From NCBI GenBank assembly GCA_964635325.1, contig CAZWOL010000002.1, positions 1 to 64,000 on the forward strand: a DNA stretch of 64,000 nt. The letters run 5' to 3'. The notes below the pieces were generated by a model. The model was not told where the DNA came from. It saw only the letters and a list, made by a program, of their open reading frames with translations, and made no database searches. This DNA comes from BOG-1112 sp964635325. GTDB lineage: Bacteria; Bdellovibrionota_B; Oligoflexia; Oligoflexales; Bog-1112. Both the position numbers and the translations under genes were made by a program. Shown piece after piece: positions 53,022-60,749 of the stretch. The stretch's first letter is position 1; every line of letters starts with the position of its first letter.

Positions 53022-53090
53022 ATCTTCACTACACATTCAATTCTATCATGATTGCAATATAGGCAGGATTTGGCACTTCTAGTGACCTTG

Positions 53091-53153
53091 TCACCTCGAG
53101 TTCAATCGATATGATTTACTCCGTCTGCGTATGCAGACGTTGGTCGAGATGAC
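53091..53153. repeat. long imperfect hairpin between tRNA-Ala and the methyltransferase gene
   Basis: Outer arms GTCACCTCGA (53091-53100) and TCGAGATGAC (53144-53153) pair with one G-T step, and inside a 7-bp perfect stem CGTCTGC/GCAGACG (53122-53128 and 53133-53139) has a 4-nt loop. It may serve as terminator for the tRNA or the convergent gene, or be a palindromic intergenic repeat. Confidence 0.45.
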
Positions 53154-53165
53154 GATCAATCTTTT

Positions 53166-53972
53166 CTATTTAGATGCAACGATATACGCAATCCAGGATT
53201 CGCATTCTTCACCAACTTCGGTCGCTTTGAAGACTCCGTTGCCTTCGCCATCACGGGTAGTGCCTTCCCAGTAAACTTTAGTATCTTTGAATCCAGCTTC
53301 TTTCAGTAGTTCGCGCAACTCAGGTATAGTCCACATACGCCAGTCATAAGAGAAGACTTTGTTACGTCGGGCTTCGCCCTTGCGTTTGAAATGAATGTAA
53401 AACTGGGCGTGATGGGTAATCGGATCAAAAGAATCTTGGTCCCAGAAGTAGCTGAATCCATGTTCTTCATGCTCAGTTTCTTCGATATTTGCTTCCTGAC
53501 ACTGGCTGCCACCAAAGCAATCCATGACAAGTATCCCATCTTTTTTAAGGGTCTTATAGGCTGAACGAAAGTACTTTGCCAAAGTGTTGCGCTCTTTAAA
53601 GCAAAAGTAGCTGAAATTGAGTGCGCAGATAATGTCGGCTGCAGGAAGCTTTGTGCTCAATACATTCCGTTTGAGAACTTGAACACGTTTTTGCGCGGAT
53701 GGTTTTAATTTGGATAGATAGTTTTTTTTGCCGTACGCAATTGGCTCAGGGTCTATATCGACACCGTAGGCGGTAAAGGAGCTTCCCTGCTCAACCCAAC
53801 TGCAACAATTGGCGAATGCTGCGCAGAAGTCTTCTCGTAGAATTTTCGCCTTCTTAGATCGTAGGCTGCGATAGGTGTCTTGCATAAAGGAGACATCAGC
53901 TTCAGGGGATTGAACAGACAAATGGTAGTACTTGTATTTGTCAAAGGGTTGGCGTGTTTTATTTGTTTTCAA
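53166..53972 (-). CDS. class I SAM-dependent methyltransferase
   Basis: 268 aa. The start at the ATG at 53972 is followed by basic residues. The SAM site looks degenerate: ILREDFCAAFANCCSWVEQG in place of the usual GxGxG, then YGVDIDPEPIAYG (acidic ribose-binding residue). IICALNFSYFCF and GILVMDCFGGSQC follow as motifs of methyltransferase strands 4 and 5. Substrate unknown. Stands alone, divergent from the ClpX-like gene. Confidence 0.8.
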   Translation of the reverse strand: MKTNKTRQPFDKYKYYHLSVQSPEADVSFMQDTYRSLRSKKAKILREDFCAAFANCCSWVEQGSSFTAYGVDIDPEPIAYGKKNYLSKLKPSAQKRVQVLKRNVLSTKLPAADIICALNFSYFCFKERNTLAKYFRSAYKTLKKDGILVMDCFGGSQCQEANIEETEHEEHGFSYFWDQDSFDPITHHAQFYIHFKRKGEARRNKVFSYDWRMWTIPELRELLKEAGFKDTKVYWEGTTRDGEGNGVFKATEVGEECESWIAYIVASK

Positions 53973-54084
53973 TATGAAGTTCTCCTTCGTTTCATAAATC
54001 CGTATAATTCAGCCTCGGCGGCGACCAAGTAGTCCGCCACAAAATACCAGAGCCGTTAGCAAATTCAGAGGAAAAAATAAAATC

Positions 54085-55656
54085 ATGAGCGAGAGAGAGA
54101 TACCGAAGCCTGAAGATATTCAGAAAGAGTTTGAAGACTTCGTAAAGAAGCGCTTTGGCGGACAGGTGAAGATCCTCGCACAGGAATTTCCTTTCCGTGC
54201 AAAAGACGAGGGGGCATCGGAAAAAATTTCAAGACAGCCTATTGATCTCAATTTTGATCACAAGCCTAAAGCTGTCAAAGCATACTTGGACCGTTTTGTG
54301 ATTGGGCAAGATGAAGCAAAAAAAGCTCTCAGTATTGCAGTCTGTGATCACTACAACCAAGTGCGTCATTATTTGAAAAACAGCGATGGTTCCATCGATG
54401 AAAATTATTCCAAACAAAATGTTTTGATTTTGGGTCCGACCGGTGTTGGTAAGACCTACATGGTTCGGCAAATTTCCAAGCTCATTGGAGTGCCTTTCGT
54501 CAAAGCGGATGCCACGCGTTTCAGTGAGACAGGTTATGTGGGAGCTAATGTCGATGATTTGATCAAAGACTTGGTACACCAGGCTCAAGGGGATATACAA
54601 AAGGCTCAGTTTGGTATTGTCTATCTTGATGAAGCAGACAAATTGGCAAGTCCGACAGCAGGCAGTATGAGTCGAGATGTGAGCGGCCGTGGCGTGCAGA
54701 TGGGGTTGCTCAAACTTATGGAAGAAACGGAAATTGATTTGAAAGGCAGTCATGATCCTGCTTCTCAAATGCAAGCTTTTCTCGAGATGCAACAGAAGGG
54801 CAAAATCGAACGCAATGTAGTTAACACGCGTCACATTTTGTTTATTGTGAGTGGGGCTTTTGTTGGTCTTAATGCGATCGCAGCTAAGCGTCTCAATCAG
54901 TCTGCAATAGGGTTTCAGCGTCTTAACAAAACAACAGAAACTGACATTGACGCTCTTTCTCTGACTACTCAAGACTTTATCGATTTTGGTTTCGAACCAG
55001 AGTTCATTGGGCGCTTACCGGTACGTGTTGCATGTCAGGATCTGGATGCCGAGGCGCTTTTTAGTATTTTGAAAAACTCCGAAGGGTCGATCATTCAGCA
55101 ATACATCCGAGGTTTTGGAGCCTACGGTATAACTTTGAGGTTTACAGACTGCGCTTTGCATAGCATTGCACAAAGAGCGGTGGCTGAAAAAACGGGTGCT
55201 CGTGGTCTAATGACCATTCTCGAAGGAATTTTGCGAGATTACAAATACCACCTTCCCTCCACCAATATCCTCGAACTCGAAGTCTCAGCGGATCTTATTC
55301 GTGATCCACAAGGCTTTTTGAAGCGTTTGCTGCAAAGCCTCCAAGATGATCATCATAGTGAGATCAAACTCATCCGTGAGTTCGAAAAGAGCTTTGCAAA
55401 CGACCATGCTATGAGCATCAAATTTGATGAGGCGGCCGTTCAGTACCTTGTTCGACAAGCAAAGAGTGATGGGGTTAGTGTTGATCAACTATGTAAAAAT
55501 CTTTTCCAGAGTTTTGAGTATGGGCTCAAACTTATTCAGCACAACACTGGTCGTGATTTTTTCGTGATTAGTGAAGACTTGGTAAGTCAGCCTCGTCAAG
55601 GTTTAGAAAAGCTTGTTAAAGAATCTTATAACGCAAAATTGGAGCCTGTAACATGA
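54085..55656 (+). CDS. ClpX-like AAA+ unfoldase with extra C-terminal domain
   Basis: 523 aa, longer than ClpX (about 420). No N-terminal zinc finger; the AAA module begins at about residue 65 ([13 protein letters not shown]). Walker A GPTGVGKT, Walker [11 protein letters not shown] and the arginine-finger region FIGRLPVR are present. A ClpP-binding-type loop IGF occurs in SAIGFQR. After the normal ClpX small domain ([15 protein letters not shown]) a further about 110 residues follow that resemble another copy of that small domain. The gene ends with ATGA overlap with guaC. The partner protease and substrates are unknown. Confidence 0.85.
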   Translation: MSEREIPKPEDIQKEFEDFVKKRFGGQVKILAQEFPFRAKDEGASEKISRQPIDLNFDHKPKAVKAYLDRFVIGQDEAKKALSIAVCDHYNQVRHYLKNSDGSIDENYSKQNVLILGPTGVGKTYMVRQISKLIGVPFVKADATRFSETGYVGANVDDLIKDLVHQAQGDIQKAQFGIVYLDEADKLASPTAGSMSRDVSGRGVQMGLLKLMEETEIDLKGSHDPASQMQAFLEMQQKGKIERNVVNTRHILFIVSGAFVGLNAIAAKRLNQSAIGFQRLNKTTETDIDALSLTTQDFIDFGFEPEFIGRLPVRVACQDLDAEALFSILKNSEGSIIQQYIRGFGAYGITLRFTDCALHSIAQRAVAEKTGARGLMTILEGILRDYKYHLPSTNILELEVSADLIRDPQGFLKRLLQSLQDDHHSEIKLIREFEKSFANDHAMSIKFDEAAVQYLVRQAKSDGVSVDQLCKNLFQSFEYGLKLIQHNTGRDFFVISEDLVSQPRQGLEKLVKESYNAKLEPVT

Positions 55657-56690
55657 GAATAGAAGCTGAGCCAAAGTTAGGGTTTAAAGACGTTTTGATT
55701 CGTCCCAAAAGATCGACTCTCAATAGTCGGTCAGAAGTTTCTCTTAGCCGCAAGTTTAGCTTTCGTCATGCTGAATTTGAGTGGGAAGGTGTGCCTATTG
55801 TAGTTGCAAATATGGATACAGTAGGGACCTTTGCTATGGCAAGAAAAGTTGCTGAGCATAAATTCATAACAGCAATTCACAAGCACTATAGCATGAAAGA
55901 CTGGCACAATTTCCTCACGCAGTGCCCAGACTCTATCTATAATTCTATAGCAGTCAGTACCGGTATTACGAATAACGATTTTGCAAAGCTCTCGGAGATC
56001 ATCCAAGCTTTTCCAAAATTGCAGTTTATTTGTATCGACGTTGCGAATGGGTATACCGAACGATTCGTTGAATTTGTACAAAAAGCTCGAGCAACTTTTC
56101 CAAGTAAAGTCATTATTGCAGGAAACGTTGTTACTGGTGAAATGGTTGAAGAACTCATTCTGTCTGGTGCCGATATCGTTAAGATTGGAATAGGTCCTGG
56201 AAGCGTCTGCACGACACGCGTGAAAACAGGTGTTGGTTATCCTCAGCTGTCTGCAATCATTGAGTGCGCAGATGCGGCGCACGGGTTAAAGGGTCAGGTT
56301 ATTTCAGACGGAGGTTGTGTATGTCCAGGTGACATAGCGAAAGCCTTCGGTGCAGGCGCCGATTTTGTAATGATGGGTGGGATGTTTGCAGGGCACGATC
56401 AGTGTGAGGGTGACATCGTCAATGTCGATGGTAAAAAATTCTTCCGCTTTTATGGCATGAGTTCTGAAGCTGCTATGGAGCGCCACTTTGGTGGTGTTTC
56501 CGACTATAGAGCCTCTGAAGGTAAGCAAACGCTTGTGCCGTATCGAGGTGATGTTGAGCATACCATTAAGGACATCCTAGGTGGTATACGTTCAGCTTGC
56601 ACCTATGTTGGCGCCGAACAATTAAAAGAGCTTTCTAAAAGAACCACGTTTATCATTGTGGGTGAGCAAGAAAATCGATTCTTCAGCTAG
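55653..56690 (+). CDS. guaC: GMP reductase
   Basis: Converts GMP to IMP with NADPH and ammonia release. 345 aa; the catalytic cysteine is in [20 protein letters not shown], and the phosphate-binding region [24 protein letters not shown] is typical of GuaC rather than IMPDH, which would carry CBS domains. Its ATG overlaps the ClpX-like stop (ATGA), implying co-translation. Confidence 0.93.
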   Translation: MRIEAEPKLGFKDVLIRPKRSTLNSRSEVSLSRKFSFRHAEFEWEGVPIVVANMDTVGTFAMARKVAEHKFITAIHKHYSMKDWHNFLTQCPDSIYNSIAVSTGITNNDFAKLSEIIQAFPKLQFICIDVANGYTERFVEFVQKARATFPSKVIIAGNVVTGEMVEELILSGADIVKIGIGPGSVCTTRVKTGVGYPQLSAIIECADAAHGLKGQVISDGGCVCPGDIAKAFGAGADFVMMGGMFAGHDQCEGDIVNVDGKKFFRFYGMSSEAAMERHFGGVSDYRASEGKQTLVPYRGDVEHTIKDILGGIRSACTYVGAEQLKELSKRTTFIIVGEQENRFFS

Positions 56691-56706
56691 TTGAAAAGAA
56701 GTTCGT

Positions 56707-56745
56707 CATCCGAGCGGAACGAAGTGGAGCCGAGGGATCGCCTGC
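56707..56745. repeat. intergenic repeat-like segment before the SerB-SerA gene
   Basis: The segment TTCGTCATCCGAGCGGAACG... (56703 on) followed by AAGTGGAGCCGAGGGATCGCC resembles generic bacterial intergenic repeats of the 'GTCATCCCGAGCG...GAGGGAT' type. Only one copy is seen in the window, so repeat status is a guess. Confidence 0.3.
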
Positions 56746-56784
56746 TTAGCCAGTTTGTAAAAACACTTAGCCTAGGAGTCCACT

Positions 56785-58686
56785 GTGAATATGCCAGATT
56801 TCTTGGTTCTTGACTTTGATAACACGATCATCAAGGGAGAGACCCTTGAAATCCTCGCAGAAATTTCTTTGCACGACAGCGCTCACCAAAAAGCAGTCTG
56901 TGACCAGATTGCAACCCTTACCGAAGAGGCTATGTCTGGACGTTTGGATTTCAGCGTTGCTATTCAAAAACGCCTCGCGTTGCTCTCTCTTCGTGAAGAG
57001 CACATACTTCTGGCAATTGAAGAGCTCAAAAAACGCATCACCGATTCGTTTTGGTTGCATCGTTCTTTCCTTAAAAAATATGCGGATCGTATCTACATTG
57101 TCTCTGGTGGCTTTCGAGAGCTTATAGTTCCTGTTATTCGCATTTTGGGTCTGCGTGAGGACCATGTTTATGCGAACGACTTGCTCTACAATTTTAGCCG
57201 CAAGGTGGTTGGATGTGATTCGAGCAATCCTCTCGCACAAACATCCGGAAAAGCTCATGTTGTTTCAGCTTGGGGTCATTTTGGAAACGGAGTTGTGCTT
57301 GGTGATGGGTTTACTGATTTAGAAATCGCACAGATAAACAAAAACTGTCAGTTTTTTGCATTTACTGAAAATATTACCCGATTCGATATTGTTCAAAGTG
57401 CAGATAAAGTGGTTGCAAACTTTACTGAATTTTTGCAGATGCTACCGAAGTCTGCGCAGGTAGAATCTAACGAAGATATCAAGGTGCTTTTGCTTGAAAA
57501 TGTACATCCTGTTGCAGTGACAGCTCTGCGTCAACGTGGGTTTGCCGTTGAAACGGTGAAAGGAGCTTGCGACGAGGATGAGCTTATACAACGGTTGAAC
57601 GGAGTTCATTTTTTGGGAGTGCGTTCCAAGACTCAGGTGACTCCACGCGTATTAGCATCTACAAAGACTTTGCTCAGTGTGGGGGCTTTTTGCATTGGCA
57701 CCGATCAAATTGAGCTCGAAGCAGCAGCTAGAAATGGTGTTGCTGTCTTTAATGCGCCTTTTTCGAGTACGCGTAGTGTTGTTGAGCTTGCAGCTGGTCA
57801 TATTATCATGCTTTGTCGACAGGTTTTTGAAAAAAGTGACAAATTGCACAAAGGTATTTGGGACAAGAGTACGACGCGAGCCTGTGAGGTGCGTGGCAAA
57901 AAACTTGGTATTATCGGATATGGGAATATCGGTTCACAGCTTTCGATTGTTGCAGAAAGTTTGGGGATGCAGGTCTACTATTTTGATTTGATAGAACGTG
58001 TTTCTCTCGGTAATGCCAAACGTTGTGCAGAGCTTAAAACACTATTGAATTTAGCAGATGTTGTGAGTCTTCATGTCGATGGGCGCAGTGAAAATACTAT
58101 GTTCTTTGACGAAGCAAAGTTTACGCAAATGAAAGAGGGAAGTATATTTTTGAATCTGAGCCGAGGGCATATTGTAGATCTTGAATCCCTTGCAAAAAAT
58201 TTGCGCAGTGGCAAACTTATCGGAGCTGCACTCGACGTTTATCCACGTGAACCTCGCTCCAATGATGAACCATTCGTTTGTGAGTTTCAATCGATGCCTA
58301 ATGTCATTCTTACTCCTCATATTGGGGGCAGTACGCTTGAGGCACAAAAGAATATTGGTGAAACTATTGTCTCACGTTTTCTCGACTACTGGGATCGTGG
58401 TTGTTCTTTGGGGAGCGTTAACTTCCCCAATCTGGTTATTCCTGTTTTACAGAGAGGGCTGACACGTATCTATCACATCCATGAAAATATTCCTGGCATT
58501 TTGGCTGCGATCAACGGTCTCTTTGCAAAATACGGAGTGAATATTGAAGCTCAGTATCTGGGAACAAACGCATCAATTGGATATGTTGTTACTGATGTAG
58601 GAGCGTACAAACCTGAATTCTTAGAAGACCTACGTGGAGTTCCACAAACGATATTGGTCAGAGTTACTCGACCCGAGTTGTCCTAG
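56785..58686 (+). CDS. fusion of phosphoserine phosphatase (SerB-like HAD) and D-3-phosphoglycerate dehydrogenase (SerA)
   Basis: 633 aa. Residues 1-215 form a HAD phosphatase (motif I DFDNTII, motif II IVSGGF, motif IV LGDGFTDLEIA). Residues about 230-540 are a SerA-type D-2-hydroxyacid dehydrogenase (GKKLGIIGYGNIGSQ NAD site, LNLSRGHIVD, and HIGGSTLEAQKNIG containing the catalytic histidine), and about 560-633 an ACT domain (ENIPGILAAINGLFAKYGVNIEAQYL) for serine feedback. It would carry out the first and last steps of serine synthesis. Start GTG with AGGAG 6 nt upstream. Confidence 0.85.
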   Translation: MNMPDFLVLDFDNTIIKGETLEILAEISLHDSAHQKAVCDQIATLTEEAMSGRLDFSVAIQKRLALLSLREEHILLAIEELKKRITDSFWLHRSFLKKYADRIYIVSGGFRELIVPVIRILGLREDHVYANDLLYNFSRKVVGCDSSNPLAQTSGKAHVVSAWGHFGNGVVLGDGFTDLEIAQINKNCQFFAFTENITRFDIVQSADKVVANFTEFLQMLPKSAQVESNEDIKVLLLENVHPVAVTALRQRGFAVETVKGACDEDELIQRLNGVHFLGVRSKTQVTPRVLASTKTLLSVGAFCIGTDQIELEAAARNGVAVFNAPFSSTRSVVELAAGHIIMLCRQVFEKSDKLHKGIWDKSTTRACEVRGKKLGIIGYGNIGSQLSIVAESLGMQVYYFDLIERVSLGNAKRCAELKTLLNLADVVSLHVDGRSENTMFFDEAKFTQMKEGSIFLNLSRGHIVDLESLAKNLRSGKLIGAALDVYPREPRSNDEPFVCEFQSMPNVILTPHIGGSTLEAQKNIGETIVSRFLDYWDRGCSLGSVNFPNLVIPVLQRGLTRIYHIHENIPGILAAINGLFAKYGVNIEAQYLGTNASIGYVVTDVGAYKPEFLEDLRGVPQTILVRVTRPELS

Positions 58687-58698
58687 TCTTCTCACGTG

Positions 58699-60543
58699 TT
58701 AAGGAGTCAAGTAAGTACTAGTCAAATAGTTGCTGAGCGTTACAGCATCGTTATCGCTCAGGGCCTGATCCCAAATACCGAGATATGCATACGAAGCTCC
58801 TGGATCTACAACGCCATAATTGCTGTTGTTAACATAAAAGGCCACCCTTGCTGTGGTTGCGATAATTGCTTGTGGTGCACTGGGAGTAAGTAGGGTTCCG
58901 TTTGTAAATATTTTGATATCCCCACTAGATGGAATGACCAAAACAGTCACTCGCCAATCTGTAGTAGGAGCACTTGAGCCAGAATAACCTCTGTCGTCAC
59001 ACATTTCTTCAAAGATTGTATCGCTAGTACCCGCAAAAATTGGCCTAACTTGATAGGTTCTGTAACATCCACCACCTGGATCGACTGTATAACTTATGCT
59101 AGTGAATGCTTTCGTTATAAATGCGAATGTCATTGCTTGATTGTTGCCATAAGGCATGTCTGCTCGCGTTGCAATATCGTTGTCAGTTAAGTAGGCTATA
59201 TTGTCGACTGTAGTAAAACCCTTGTATGTTGTATTAGGAAGATCGACAATAGATGGAGCTGTTCCTGCTCCGCTAAGGGAAAGAATATAAGGTGAAGCTC
59301 CATGTCGAGAGTCACGCCATTCTACGAGTTGGCCGCTGCTGTATTGCGTTCCGTTGTCACTTGCAGTGAAAGGCAAGTATTGAACTTTGCTGGTGGCCAT
59401 GATTGCTGCACCAGGTGCGGTGTAGGTGATTGTATCGCTGTTGCTTGAAGATATGCTTCCAGATACATCCTTAAGCCAAGCATAAATAGTTTTAGTTCCT
59501 TGCGTGCCGTTTGTAAATGTATACGAATAAGTATTTGAAGAACCTGAGCTCCAAGTAGACCAAGAGCAAGATCCTACGGTTGTGTCTTCTCGTAGGCAAT
59601 AAGAAGCGTTAGTTAGCGCATTTGATGACGTAATGCTTACGTTAACAGTCGTTGATGTTGTAGATGCAGCTCCTGAATCAATACTGACTGCAGTAATGTT
59701 GGGGCTTGTTGTATTCACTACAATGGATGCAGAGCTAACCCAAGATGTACTCGAACTTGCTATTTTAGCACGTAGACATGCAACGTATGATCCATCGCTA
59801 GTGATTGTAATCGATGAAGAATTATTGCCATATGCGACTGAAGTTGCGGTTGAGCAATTGTCTGAGCCGCAAGTGTCAGAGCAGTAGTTTACTTCATAGC
59901 TAGGAGTGAGAAGGGCTGTTAAGGCAGTCCAAAGATCAGATTTTTGAATCTCTGTGGTCCAGTTTAAAGTAACTGGGCCTTGAGTATAAAGAGGATCCTG
60001 GTCTTTTGCTATCGTGAGAGCGATGGGGAGAAAGGTGATATTAGAGACGATCTGTATGTCAAAATTTAAAATAGTGCCCGTATCATCAGTGATCGAAAAA
60101 GTGAAGATATAGCTATTGTTTGGAATTGAAACCTGCCATGAAAATGCACCTTTGCTATCAAATAGAATGCTGTTCAAATCGCTGCAAGTTTTTGCGGAGG
60201 CATCGCTGTCTTTGATTTTGTATCCACAGCTGAAGGTGAGTAGATTTTTATTGTTCTTTTTGAGGTACTCGTCGGCGGTTTGTTTGTATGTTGATAATAT
60301 GAAATCGGAGAGAGCAAAATTAAATTTAAACGAACTGTCATCTATTGTCACATTTGAATAGTTGCTTGTGAAAGTTGCTAATTTGTCTTTATCGATCTTT
60401 TTTGTATCTTGCACTGAAACATTTGATGTGAAAGTATTTGTGATTTTTGACTTCGCTTTTATTGCGCCTTCGCAAGAGGTGAGAAAAAGCATAAGGCAGA
60501 ATAGCTTAAATACTGTTGAGTGGTTTTGATTTGAGCGGCACAT
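58699..60543 (-). CDS. large lipoprotein with Ig/FnIII-like repeats and LamG-like C-terminus
   Basis: 614 aa from the ATG at 60543 (AAAGGA 9 nt upstream; the ATG at 60552 sits directly on it). The signal peptide ends in lipobox LTSC. Residues about 170-390 are threonine/serine-rich beta repeats, and about 390-614 resemble a concanavalin-like (LamG) domain: VEWRDSRHGASPYILSLSG, YAYLGIWDQALSDNDAVTLS. Probably surface or outer-membrane located, adhesion or binding role inferred. Confidence 0.75.
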   Translation of the reverse strand: MCRSNQNHSTVFKLFCLMLFLTSCEGAIKAKSKITNTFTSNVSVQDTKKIDKDKLATFTSNYSNVTIDDSSFKFNFALSDFILSTYKQTADEYLKKNNKNLLTFSCGYKIKDSDASAKTCSDLNSILFDSKGAFSWQVSIPNNSYIFTFSITDDTGTILNFDIQIVSNITFLPIALTIAKDQDPLYTQGPVTLNWTTEIQKSDLWTALTALLTPSYEVNYCSDTCGSDNCSTATSVAYGNNSSSITITSDGSYVACLRAKIASSSTSWVSSASIVVNTTSPNITAVSIDSGAASTTSTTVNVSITSSNALTNASYCLREDTTVGSCSWSTWSSGSSNTYSYTFTNGTQGTKTIYAWLKDVSGSISSSNSDTITYTAPGAAIMATSKVQYLPFTASDNGTQYSSGQLVEWRDSRHGASPYILSLSGAGTAPSIVDLPNTTYKGFTTVDNIAYLTDNDIATRADMPYGNNQAMTFAFITKAFTSISYTVDPGGGCYRTYQVRPIFAGTSDTIFEEMCDDRGYSGSSAPTTDWRVTVLVIPSSGDIKIFTNGTLLTPSAPQAIIATTARVAFYVNNSNYGVVDPGASYAYLGIWDQALSDNDAVTLSNYLTSTYLTP

Positions 60544-60680
60544 GTGAGTCATCCTTTCTAAACAGTTAAGCGATCACCGTTGCGAACGTTTGGACGCAAA
60601 GATCCACGATACAGGAGCCTATCGGAGTTTTTTATTTTTTCTTAAATTTGAGTGAAAATGTGAGTTGTTTTAGATGCTTG

Positions 60681-60731
60681 CTGTTTCAACAGAGGCTCAA
60701 AAATTCAGGTAAGATAGGTCTGTTGAAACAG
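60681..60731. repeat. 13-bp perfect inverted repeat between rapA and the large lipoprotein gene
   Basis: CTGTTTCAACAGA (60681-60693) and TCTGTTGAAACAG (60719-60731) with a 25-nt loop. It lies after the rapA stop; a T-run (60733-60738) follows only on the plus strand. Confidence 0.5.
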
Positions 60732-60749
60732 ATTTTTTAATGCAACAAA

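Noticed and set aside
52908..53036. N-terminal extension of the lytic-transglycosylase-like lipoprotein
   Set aside because: The 43 extra codons read through the opposite strand of tRNA-Ala; the real start is the ATG at 52907, with a ribosome binding site and lipoprotein signal.
54229..54972. 247-codon open frame on the minus strand
   Set aside because: Antisense shadow of the ClpX-like gene; no plausible domain or ribosome binding site.
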